Shown: in pieces, positions 1-6,085 of the stretch
How positions within the stretch are numbered: the stretch's first letter is position 1
How the letters are laid out: the number at the start of each line of letters is the position of its first letter
NCBI GenBank assembly: GCA_015485715.1
Contig: WFTA01000029.1
Location: 1-7,536, forward strand
Length of the DNA stretch: 7,536 nt
Source of the DNA: Patescibacteria group bacterium
GTDB lineage: Bacteria; Patescibacteriota; Patescibacteriia; WFTA01; S139-112
Direction: 5' to 3'
Notes under the pieces: generated by a model
Databases searched by the model: none
Seen by the model: the letters and a program-made list of their open reading frames with translations, nothing else
Told to the model about the DNA's origin: nothing
Translations under genes and position numbers: made by a program

Positions 1-2
1 CT

Positions 3-740
3 CTTTCTGCCAATTCTACTTCCTATCAGGTACTGGGACTTAACTGCGGCACCACCTATTATTTCTGGGTTGAAGCATACAACACACAGGGAAGCGCTGA
101 TGACACTGCAAGTCAGGCTACCTCAGGATGTTCTCCATCTGTATTCTTTTTTGATACCTTTACTGAAGGATCTGATACAACTCTTGCAAACCATATACCT
201 GATACAGGAGATGGATGGATACTATTGATATCTATAGACAATGGCAGCCCTTCATCCAATAAAACACTTGAAGCTGATGACAGGGACAGACTTGACAGAG
301 ATACATGCGGGAGAAGTGATGGAGCTTTGTATCGTATTAAAAATCAAATAACCGCATCTAATTATGAGGTATCAGTGACTCAGTTAAATGGAGATACTGG
401 AGATGATTATAATATTTTGGCTGCCAGAATACAGGATGCCAATAATATGTATGCTGCTAAATGGAATGAAAGAAGGTCGTATTTATACAAGAGAGTGAAT
501 GGGATCTGGACACAGTTAGCCGGTCCGACGTCTGGTATATCAGATGGATCAACCGTTACCCTTAAGGTGCAGGGAGTTTCTATATCACTACTTGATGATG
601 GAGTAACTAAACTGTCTGCATCAGATAATTCTATTTCATCAGGTGGATATGCTGGTGTGGGAATGGGTGCTGTAATTACAAATGGAGATGACTGTTCATC
701 CCAGAGACTTGATAATTTCCAAGTATTGATAACTAATTAA
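3..740 (+). CDS. Secreted FN3 / LamG-like domain protein, C-terminal part (5' truncated)
   Basis: The frame is open from the left edge to a TAA, giving 245 residues with no start in view; a TTG at 225 is an internal leucine codon, not a credible start, because the protein fold begins upstream. Residues 1-43 are the last strands of a fibronectin type III module: the pattern LNCGTTYYFWVEAYNTQG is typical, and C15 and C43 bracket it as a likely disulfide. From about residue 47 a concanavalin A/LamG-like jelly roll begins (FFFDTFTEG, then HIPDTGDGW) and ends with YAGVGMGAV and RLDNFQVLITN, the usual last strands of such domains. These modules bind glycans or proteins outside the cell. The stop is one base from the PilW-like start, so it probably belongs to the pilin operon and may be a pilus-borne or cell-surface adhesin. 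The missing N-terminus could carry a prepilin or ordinary signal peptide. The domain calls are fairly sure; the role is inferred. Confidence 0.8.
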   Translation, partial: LSANSTSYQVLGLNCGTTYYFWVEAYNTQGSADDTASQATSGCSPSVFFFDTFTEGSDTTLANHIPDTGDGWILLISIDNGSPSSNKTLEADDRDRLDRDTCGRSDGALYRIKNQITASNYEVSVTQLNGDTGDDYNILAARIQDANNMYAAKWNERRSYLYKRVNGIWTQLAGPTSGISDGSTVTLKVQGVSISLLDDGVTKLSASDNSISSGGYAGVGMGAVITNGDDCSSQRLDNFQVLITN

Positions 741-741
741 T

Positions 742-1362
742 ATGAATATAGTAAGAGACAATCAAGGATTGACGCTTATTGAAACACTTATAGGAATTAC
801 AATATTTATCACTGCAGTAGGGGTGGTATATATGTTTGTCTCTCAGGGATTCAAGGTTCAGAATTTTTCTCTGCAAGGATCTCAGGCTATCGCTGAGGCA
901 AGGAGAGGACTTGATACTATGGTAAAAGAAATTCGGGAAACACAAATAGCAGATAATGGTGCTTATCCTATAGAAAGAGCTGACAAATTTGAATTTATAT
1001 TTTATGCTGATATAGATAAAGATGATTCAGTAGAAAGGATAAGATATTTTTTGGACGGGACAGATTTTAAAAAAGGCGTTATCCAGCCAAGAATAAATCC
1101 TGTGGGATATTTTTCCTCTGATGAGGTAATATCAATCATATCAAGATATGTCAGAAACACAGCATCAGAACCTCTGTTTACTTATTATAACAGTAATTGG
1201 CCTGCTGATACTGTCAATAATCCATTACCATATCCTGCCAAGGAGACAGATGTTAGGTTTATCAAAATTAATTTAAAGGTAAATGTACAGCCTGAGATGG
1301 CACCAGATAATTTTGAAATATTAACCTATGTCCATATTAGAAATTTAAAAGATAACTTATGA
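742..1362 (+). CDS. PilW-like type IV prepilin (minor pilin)
   Basis: A 206-residue protein with a class III (prepilin) signal. The leader is short and charged, cleavage is expected after G9, and the mature end LTLIETLIGI has the conserved glutamate at +5 (E14). One hydrophobic helix spans about 10-34, followed by the usual amphipathic stretch (SQAIAEARRGLDTMVKEIRETQ). Such proteins are cut and N-methylated by PilD and built into a type IV pilus or pseudopilus as minor subunits. The segment YADIDKDDSVERIRYFL (88-104) is characteristic of PilW-like prepilins, and its D90/D92/D94 spacing could form a calcium-binding loop (inference). FTYYN at 146-150 matches the late FxYYD-like strand seen in the family. 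The start follows the previous TAA by one base without a Shine-Dalgarno site, suggesting translational coupling, and the TGA overlaps the next gene by four bases. The exact subfamily is uncertain; the prepilin assignment is firm. Confidence 0.85.
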   Translation: MNIVRDNQGLTLIETLIGITIFITAVGVVYMFVSQGFKVQNFSLQGSQAIAEARRGLDTMVKEIRETQIADNGAYPIERADKFEFIFYADIDKDDSVERIRYFLDGTDFKKGVIQPRINPVGYFSSDEVISIISRYVRNTASEPLFTYYNSNWPADTVNNPLPYPAKETDVRFIKINLKVNVQPEMAPDNFEILTYVHIRNLKDNL

Positions 1363-2762
1363 TGAGCAATAATGATGGTAATAAGGGATATATTTTAATG
1401 GTTGTACTTGTGGTTACTGCACTATTTGTTGTGACAGCAGCTGGATTAGCCTCTCTTGCTGTTGATCAAAACAAACTGGGCCTCAAAAGAATAGCATGGA
1501 GCAGGGCTTTTGAGATAGCTGAGGCAGGACTTAATTATTATAGATGGGTTTTGGCACATAATCCTACAGATTATTATGACGGAACAGGCGGTAGTCCCGG
1601 CCCTTATATCCACGATTATTCAGATCCATATGGAGGAGTGATTGGTAAATTCAGTCTTGACATTACTCCCCCTGATGCATGTAGTTCAGTGGTTTTGATT
1701 AAATCAACAGGATGGACTCTTGCAGAACCTAATGTGAAAAGGGTTTTACAGGGGCAATACGGATTGCCTTCTTTGGCTGAGTTTGCATTTTTAACAAATT
1801 CCAATGTGTGGTTTGGTGAGGATGAAGAACTTCATGGACCGGTCCACTCCAATGGCGGCATCAGACAGGATGGTGAAAATGACAGTATAGTTACATCATC
1901 AAAAGAAACCTATATTTGTGGACCTGAGCACGGATGCAACAATGAGACAAAACCGGGAATCTGGGGAGATGGCGGGAAGCAGACGTTGTGGGAATATCCT
2001 GTTCCACAGGTTGATTTTAATGCAATTATATCAGATCTAGCTGACCTTAAGTCGCAGGCACAAAGCAGTGGTACTTATTATGATTCCACAGGTATAGGAT
2101 ACCATGTTGTTTTATATAATAATCGAACCTATGATCTTTATAGAGTAACATCGTTGAAGCCTGCTCTTAAGGTGTATACAGGTGAAAAGACAACCTACGT
2201 CTCTTTAGATATCCAAGATGAAGACTTTTTGGGAAACTATACTCTCCCAAATAATTGCAGTATTTTGTTTTTTGAGGACGATGTTTGGGTTGAAGGAGAG
2301 CTCGATGGATATTCTTTGACTATTGTATCAGCAGAACTTCCTGAAGTATCAAACACCAATACATCTATTATAATAAATGGAGATATTACATTTAAAAACA
2401 GACTTGATACTAATTCACTTGCACTGATAGCACAGAAGGACATACTTATACCTTTTTATTCTGCTCCGAATAATTTAGATATAAATGCTGTTCTTTTGGC
2501 CAAAAACGGAAAGGTTGTCAGATACTATTATTACAATACAAATTCTCCCTATAGTATAAGGGATAGTATAGAAGTATATGGTTCAATAATTACAAATAAG
2601 ATATGGACATGGACATGGGTTAATTCTTCAGGAAATGTAGTGTCAGGATATCGAAATACAGAGACATTGTATGATCCAAATTTAAAATACTATCCGCCTC
2701 CGGGGTTTCCCACAAAGACAGAGTATGAGTTTATAAAATGGGAGGAAATCACCGAAAAGTAA
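1359..2762 (+). CDS. PilX-like prepilin with large beta-rich passenger domain
   Basis: A 467-residue protein. The N-terminus (GNKG, then YILMVVLVVTALFVVTAAGL) is a prepilin-type leader and helix with cleavage expected after G10. The +5 residue is V15 instead of glutamate, as in tip-type minor pilins such as GspK. The stretch WSRAFEIAEAGLNYYR (47-62) matches the PilX N-terminal pattern. The passenger is unusually long: it carries HGPVHSNG at 159-166, a motif common in large PilX-like proteins, then beta-strand repeats (WVEGELDGYSLTIVS, IIINGDITF, LALIAQKDI, INAVLLAKNGKVV, VYGSIITN) suggestive of a beta-helix or beta-sandwich, and ends in YDPNLKYYPPPGFP (438-451). Cysteines 108, 187, 193 and 300 could form disulfides. 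The protein is probably exposed at or near the pilus tip. Adjacent ATG codons at 1359 and 1362 are equally possible starts; neither has a clear RBS, so translation is likely coupled to the upstream gene. The prepilin call is firm; the passenger function is unknown. Confidence 0.8.
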   Translation: MMSNNDGNKGYILMVVLVVTALFVVTAAGLASLAVDQNKLGLKRIAWSRAFEIAEAGLNYYRWVLAHNPTDYYDGTGGSPGPYIHDYSDPYGGVIGKFSLDITPPDACSSVVLIKSTGWTLAEPNVKRVLQGQYGLPSLAEFAFLTNSNVWFGEDEELHGPVHSNGGIRQDGENDSIVTSSKETYICGPEHGCNNETKPGIWGDGGKQTLWEYPVPQVDFNAIISDLADLKSQAQSSGTYYDSTGIGYHVVLYNNRTYDLYRVTSLKPALKVYTGEKTTYVSLDIQDEDFLGNYTLPNNCSILFFEDDVWVEGELDGYSLTIVSAELPEVSNTNTSIIINGDITFKNRLDTNSLALIAQKDILIPFYSAPNNLDINAVLLAKNGKVVRYYYYNTNSPYSIRDSIEVYGSIITNKIWTWTWVNSSGNVVSGYRNTETLYDPNLKYYPPPGFPTKTEYEFIKWEEITEK

Positions 2763-2765
2763 TAT

Positions 2766-3284
2766 ATGAGATTAAATAATGCGTTGAAAACAGTCGTTTT
2801 TTTGGTTTGGACAATTCCTTTTTTACTTCTCGTATATTTTGGATATTTATATTTTATTGATTCGAGGAAGGAATTTGTAATTGATTATGATTTTTGTAAA
2901 GCTTCGACAAGAAGAATTACTGGTCTTACACCATATGGCAGAGTAAAGCCTATAGATAAGCAAAAATGTATTCAGAGAATGATTATAGATCCTGTTTATT
3001 TTGATGTTAATATTCCCAGAAGATATAAAAGAGCAGAAGTATACATAGATTATAGCTCTGATGTTGATTTTAGATTGGGTGTGAAAAAAAATTTTCAAAA
3101 ATGGGAATGGAATTTTTCTGAACCAATTATAACAAGTTTTGGGAATTACAATCGGGCATTATTTGTATTTGCCCTTGATGAGATTGATTTCAATAAAAAG
3201 TTAGGGTTTATTATTTCTGCACCTTCCCTTCAGGATGATGAGAGGTTTATAGATTTTTATAATTTAAAAGTAATATTTAAATAA
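2766..3284 (+). CDS. Single-pass membrane protein with extracytoplasmic beta-rich domain, unknown function
   Basis: A 172-residue protein of unknown function. One hydrophobic helix lies at about 9-31 after a short basic N-terminus, so the remaining 140 residues should face outward. That part is rich in alternating beta-type sequence, with DPVYFDVNIPRRYKRAEVYIDY at about 75-96 as its most distinctive stretch and ITGLTPYGRV at 51-60; C44 and C68 could pair. I have a vague recollection of similar PVYFDxxxPRxxxxA sequences in Candidate Phyla Radiation proteins but cannot verify it. The gene starts three bases after the PilX-like stop without a good RBS (a GGAGG at 2741-2745 is too far away) and shares one base with the next gene, so it belongs to the pilin operon by position. 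A role in pilus assembly or surface anchoring is only a guess. The uninterrupted frame, the TM helix and the tight packing support a real gene. Confidence 0.7.
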   Translation: MRLNNALKTVVFLVWTIPFLLLVYFGYLYFIDSRKEFVIDYDFCKASTRRITGLTPYGRVKPIDKQKCIQRMIIDPVYFDVNIPRRYKRAEVYIDYSSDVDFRLGVKKNFQKWEWNFSEPIITSFGNYNRALFVFALDEIDFNKKLGFIISAPSLQDDERFIDFYNLKVIFK

Positions 3285-3475
3285 TGAAAATCTCTGACAA
3301 AACAAGACAGTATATCAAATTAGTATTGATCCATTTAATATCATCTATGTTGTTGGGATATGTAATTTTGATTGTTATGGAGATTATATTTCCCGGTTTT
3401 GTATCTCTTTTTTTTGATTTAAACATTCTTTTGCTGATTATTACTGCTTTATTATTGTTGTTTTTTGTGATATAA
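3284..3475 (+). CDS. Small two-helix membrane protein, unknown function
   Basis: A 63-residue protein that begins within the preceding stop (TAATG overlap) and ends at a TAA just before the glutaredoxin promoter region. After a basic, hydrophilic start (MKISDKTRQYIK) there is a hydrophobic helix at about 13-36 and a second at about 40-63, separated by a short turn around PGF (38-40), so a two-helix hairpin in the inner membrane is expected. No catalytic motif is visible. The overlap implies coupled translation with the 172-residue protein, and the two may act together. The length is short and the composition AT- and T-rich, so the chance of a fortuitous frame is higher than for the other genes, but the start position, positive-inside N-terminus and clean two-helix layout favour a real small protein. 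Confidence 0.6.
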   Translation: MKISDKTRQYIKLVLIHLISSMLLGYVILIVMEIIFPGFVSLFFDLNILLLIITALLLLFFVI

Positions 3476-3476
3476 T
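3468..3476 (+). promoter_or_regulatory. Extended -10 promoter-like element ahead of the glutaredoxin gene
   Basis: The sequence TGATATAAT is a perfect extended -10 (TG, one base, TATAAT). No convincing -35 is seen at the expected distance, which extended -10 promoters can tolerate. Initiation would fall near 3483, leaving a leader of about 27 bases before the ATG at 3510. It overlaps the stop of the 63-residue gene and separates the pilin-like operon from the redox genes. A second TATAAT at 3491-3496, exactly 20 bases downstream, could give a nearly leaderless transcript. In AT-rich DNA such motifs also arise by chance. Confidence 0.45.
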
Positions 3477-3509
3477 AAAAACAGGTCGATTATAATAAAT
3501 TATGCAAAT

Positions 3510-3758
3510 ATGAAAGTAATTATATATACTACTCCTACGTGTGTTTTTTGTCAGCAAACAAAGAAGCTTTTAGAGGAACACCAGATAGAGTATGAAGAAA
3601 AGAATGTTGCTGCAGATACGCAGGCAGCGAAGGAAATGGTTGATTTGTCGCATCAAATGGGAGTACCAGTTGTTGTTGTAGAGAAAGATAATACACAGGA
3701 GGTTGTTGTGGGGTTTGATAAAGTAAGACTGATGCAGATTTTAGGTATCAATGACTGA
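3510..3758 (+). CDS. Glutaredoxin-like thiol-disulfide oxidoreductase (YruB/NrdH type)
   Basis: An 82-residue, single-domain thioredoxin-fold protein of normal glutaredoxin length. The first strand VIIYTTPT runs into the redox motif CVFC (C11, C14), so it is a dithiol enzyme. GVPVVVV (51-57) holds the cis-proline P53 beside the active site, and VVGFD (66-70) is the conserved glycine/aspartate end of the fold. The motif set fits the YruB-family or NrdH-like glutaredoxins, which are reduced by a flavoprotein reductase rather than by glutathione; a reductase is encoded 46 bases downstream, which supports that. Targets may include peroxiredoxin or ribonucleotide reductase, neither of which is in the window. 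An ATG at 3502 is out of frame and is ended by the TGA at 3511-3513, which overlaps the chosen ATG. There is no Shine-Dalgarno site. The cytosolic redox function is confident; the physiological target is not. Confidence 0.9.
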   Translation: MKVIIYTTPTCVFCQQTKKLLEEHQIEYEEKNVAADTQAAKEMVDLSHQMGVPVVVVEKDNTQEVVVGFDKVRLMQILGIND

Positions 3759-3767
3759 TTGGTTTTA

Positions 3768-3799
3768 CAATTAAACCTGTTTTTCAGACAGGTGATTGT
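3768..3799 (+). promoter_or_regulatory. Hairpin enclosing the reductase Shine-Dalgarno site
   Basis: ACCTGT (3776-3781) and ACAGGT (3788-3793) form a perfect six-pair stem with a six-base loop, extended by ACAAT (3768-3772) pairing with ATTGT (3795-3799) across a small internal loop. The 3' side contains AGGTGAT (3790-3796), a good Shine-Dalgarno match eight bases before the ATG at 3805 and the only strong one in the window. The stem would therefore hide the RBS. There is no U-run, so it is not a typical terminator. A translational switch or mRNA-processing site between glutaredoxin and reductase is inferred. Confidence 0.45.
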
Positions 3800-3804
3800 T
3801 TGGT

Positions 3805-4725
3805 ATGCATGATTTAATTATTATTGGAGCCTCAGCAGCAGGGGCATCAGCAGGCATATATGCTGCAAGGAGAAATTTAGATTTTAAGATTATAACCAAA
3901 GATACTGGAGGAGAGGTTGCTCTTTCAGGAGAAGTTGCTAATTTTCCGGGTTTTGGGCAAACAGATGGTATTACTATTTCTACCAAATTTCAGGAACACT
4001 TAAAAATTTATAATGTTGTACCTGAAACTGATGTAACTGTAAAGAGTATTGAAAAAAGAGACAATTTTTTTTATATTCAAGCAGAACGATTTGGGAAAGA
4101 TTTGAAATATGAAAGCAGATCCGTAATAATTGCAAGCGGTGTCCATCCTCGTCATCTAAACATTCCGGGCGAGCAGAAATACAGGGGCAGGGGAGTTACA
4201 TACTGTACCACTTGTGACGGGCCTTTATATAAGGGAAAGATAGTAGCTACCATTGGAGGAGGTAATTCTGCATTGGAGTCAGCTTTGATGCTTAATGAAA
4301 TAGCTGAAAAAGTATATCTTATCAATAAAAATCCTAAGTTTAAGGGGGACACAGTGTTGATTGAAAAAGTGAAAAAGGCAGAAAGGGTGGAGATAATCTA
4401 TAATGCTTTAACACAGGAGATATTTGGAGATGATTTTGTCAAAGGATTGAGATATAAAGATGCAGACGGCAATATTCAGGAAATATCAGTAGAGGGAGTT
4501 TTTGTTCATATTGGCATGGTTCCAAACAGTGATTTTCTTCCAGAATACATTGAAAAGAATGAGTATGGTGAAGTTAAGGTAGATAAGATCTGCAGAACCA
4601 ATATTCCCGGTCTTTTTGCTGCAGGAGATGTAACAGATATTCCTTACAAACAAATCGCAATAGCAGTGGGACAGGGGGTATGTGCAGCACTTTCTGCTGT
4701 TGATTATTTAAACAAATTAGCATAA
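3805..4725 (+). CDS. trxB: Thioredoxin reductase-like flavoprotein with AhpF-like NAD(P)H loop
   Basis: A 306-residue FAD-dependent pyridine nucleotide-disulfide oxidoreductase, the usual length for low-molecular-weight thioredoxin reductases. It moves electrons from NAD(P)H through FAD and a redox disulfide to a small thiol protein. The FAD-binding motif is GASAAG (8-13), the redox centre is CTTC in VTYCTTCDGPLY (134 and 137), the nucleotide-binding motif is GGGNSALE (151-158), and FAAGDV (271-276) contacts FAD. The HRRxxxR signature that binds the 2'-phosphate of NADPH is absent: the loop reads LINKNPKFKGD (172-182). This part and the C-terminal IPYKQIAIAVGQG closely resemble AhpF, which uses NADH, so NADH preference is likely (inference). 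The start is the ATG with AGGTGAT eight bases upstream; an in-frame TTG at 3796 lies inside that hairpin and is less likely. The glutaredoxin just upstream is the probable partner. The stop is four bases from the LOG gene. Confidence 0.92.
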   Translation: MHDLIIIGASAAGASAGIYAARRNLDFKIITKDTGGEVALSGEVANFPGFGQTDGITISTKFQEHLKIYNVVPETDVTVKSIEKRDNFFYIQAERFGKDLKYESRSVIIASGVHPRHLNIPGEQKYRGRGVTYCTTCDGPLYKGKIVATIGGGNSALESALMLNEIAEKVYLINKNPKFKGDTVLIEKVKKAERVEIIYNALTQEIFGDDFVKGLRYKDADGNIQEISVEGVFVHIGMVPNSDFLPEYIEKNEYGEVKVDKICRTNIPGLFAAGDVTDIPYKQIAIAVGQGVCAALSAVDYLNKLA

Positions 4726-4729
4726 GAGT

Positions 4730-6085
4730 ATGGCGAGAAAAAATAACAATGATGATTTCAAATTTAACCTTACAGCATATTGGCGTAGACCGGGAAGTGA
4801 TTTTCGTGACACTTGGCAGGTATTCAGAATTATTTCAGAATTTATAGACGGTTATAATTTTATCACCAATCTTCATAACGAGGTAACAGTGTTTGGATCC
4901 GCCAGAACAAAAAAGACAAGTAAATACTACAGAATGGCTGTTGAATTGGGAAGAATGCTTGGAGATGCTGGATATACAGTAGTAACAGGAGGGGGACCCG
5001 GTATAATGGAAGCAGCCAACAAAGGTGCATGGGAGGCTGGAGGACAGTCTGTTGGACTTAATATACAACTTCCCAAAGAACAACGCATAAACAGATATGT
5101 TAAGGATTCTGTAGCATTTTCTTATTTCTTTATCAGAAAAGTAATGCTTTTGTCGGCAGGACATGCATTTGTATTTTTCCCCGGTGGGTTTGGTACTCTG
5201 GATGAGTTTTTTGAGGCTTTGGACGGAATAGAGACAGGTCTTTTTGAAGATACACCACTTATAGTGGTGGGGAGTGAATTTTGGAATCCATTAATAGAGG
5301 GCTTTTTAAAAAATAAATCAGTAAAGCAGGTTCACTCTCTGGATGAAAGTGATCTAAGATACATCCAAATAGTAGATAACGCAGAAGAGGCATTTAGGGT
5401 AATTAAAAAAAATAAGCGCAAGTATAATATGTCCCACAAAAAAAGGCATATTATACGACAGCAGAAGATAAACTGGCAGATATTTAAAATAATGGCTGAT
5501 ATTGTGGATGGCCTTGAAATGTTATCAAAGATAGACAGAGATATTACAATACTGGGAACAAAAAATATATATCACTCTGATTCGTTTTATTATACATCAG
5601 CTTACAATCTTGGAAAAAAACTTGCTAAAAAGGGATATACAATTGTAACGGGTGGAGGATCAGGTATAATGGAAGCAGCCAACAAAGGTGCATGGGAGGC
5701 TGGAGGTAAATCAATAGGGCTTTATACTGATATTGCAGATCAGGGTCCTGTAAACAGATATTTGACAGATTCGCTTGCGTTTGATTTTCCATATATAAGA
5801 AAATTGATCCTTACAGCCCCTTCTTATGCATTTGTGCTTTTTCCGGGAGGATTTGGAACATTGGATCAGTGCTTTGAAGTGTTGACTTTGGTGCAAACTG
5901 AGAAAATGCCGCAGGTACCAGTGGTGCTTTTTGGATCAGACTACTGGAGTCCTCTTGTTAAGTTTTTGAAGAAAAATGTTTTTGAAGATAAACACGCCAT
6001 ATCAAGGTTTGATCTAAAGCTTTTTAAGGTGGTTGATGATGTAGATGAAGTTATAAGGATTATTTCCAAACACAAAAGAGTATGA
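4730..6085 (+). CDS. Double LOG-family protein (tandem phosphoribohydrolase-like Rossmann domains)
   Basis: A 451-residue protein built from two copies of the LOG/TIGR00730 fold, about twice the family's usual length. LOG enzymes cut nucleoside 5'-monophosphates into base and ribose 5-phosphate (cytokinin activation in plants, nucleotide turnover in bacteria). Copy 1 (about 30-228) has [14 protein letters not shown] (87-100), RK (136-137) and PGGFGTLDE (151-159). Copy 2 (about 248-450) has [14 protein letters not shown] (308-321), RK (357-358) and PGGFGTLDQ (372-380). The arginine and the final glutamate are the catalytic pair of the family, 23 residues apart in both copies; copy 2 has glutamine (Q380, CAG) in place of E159, so it is probably inactive or altered. 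The linker is basic ([15 protein letters not shown]). The start has only a weak AAGAG upstream and lies four bases after the reductase stop; the TGA overlaps the transporter ATG. Family membership is sure; the substrate is unknown, and older annotations of this fold as lysine decarboxylase are misleading. Confidence 0.9.
   Translation: MARKNNNDDFKFNLTAYWRRPGSDFRDTWQVFRIISEFIDGYNFITNLHNEVTVFGSARTKKTSKYYRMAVELGRMLGDAGYTVVTGGGPGIMEAANKGAWEAGGQSVGLNIQLPKEQRINRYVKDSVAFSYFFIRKVMLLSAGHAFVFFPGGFGTLDEFFEALDGIETGLFEDTPLIVVGSEFWNPLIEGFLKNKSVKQVHSLDESDLRYIQIVDNAEEAFRVIKKNKRKYNMSHKKRHIIRQQKINWQIFKIMADIVDGLEMLSKIDRDITILGTKNIYHSDSFYYTSAYNLGKKLAKKGYTIVTGGGSGIMEAANKGAWEAGGKSIGLYTDIADQGPVNRYLTDSLAFDFPYIRKLILTAPSYAFVLFPGGFGTLDQCFEVLTLVQTEKMPQVPVVLFGSDYWSPLVKFLKKNVFEDKHAISRFDLKLFKVVDDVDEVIRIISKHKRV
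5000..5043 (+). repeat. 44-base perfect direct repeat, copy in LOG domain 1
   Basis: This segment, encoding the nucleotide-binding [15 protein letters not shown] region, is identical at every base, including third codon positions, to 5663-5706. The two copies are 663 bases (221 codons) apart and in the same frame. The flanking DNA is clearly diverged. Confidence 0.9.
5422..5456 (+). repeat. 10-base inverted repeat in the inter-domain linker of the LOG gene
   Basis: GTATAATATG (5422-5431) and CATATTATAC (5447-5456) are perfect reverse complements separated by 15 bases. They fall exactly in the linker codons (about 231-243) between the LOG copies. The left arm contains TATAAT directly followed by an in-frame ATG (5429-5431, M234) at the head of copy 2. 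The stem is AT-rich and could be a chance occurrence. Confidence 0.5.
5663..5706 (+). repeat. 44-base perfect direct repeat, copy in LOG domain 2
   Basis: Second copy of the repeat at 5000-5043. The first differing bases are C/A before and A/T after the repeat. Recombination between the copies would remove exactly 221 codons and leave a single in-frame LOG domain of 230 residues. Confidence 0.9.

Noticed and set aside
225..740. Independent 171-residue protein starting at TTG 225
   Set aside because: The frame is open upstream to the left edge, and the upstream residues continue both the LamG-like domain and an FN3 module, so this is the tail of a longer protein.
1360..1362. Possible UGA recoding to glycine, as in Gracilibacteria/SR1
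   Set aside because: UGA occurs at natural ends of the PilW-like, glutaredoxin and LOG genes, where the proteins have their expected lengths and the next gene starts at once; no in-frame UGA interrupts a conserved domain.
2604..2620. Tandem TGGACA repeat in the PilX-like gene
   Set aside because: Only two copies, encoding a Trp-Thr alternation in a beta strand; too short to treat as a phase-variable tract.
3796..3804. Upstream TTG start for the reductase, adding three residues
   Set aside because: The ATG at 3805 has the Shine-Dalgarno at the right distance and places the FAD motif at the usual position; the TTG would overlap the SD region.
4835..5164. A 109-codon open frame on the minus strand
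   Set aside because: It lies wholly inside LOG copy 1, whose conserved motifs prove the plus-strand frame; the minus-strand translation has no recognisable pattern. The other minus-strand frames are shorter and also antisense to real genes.
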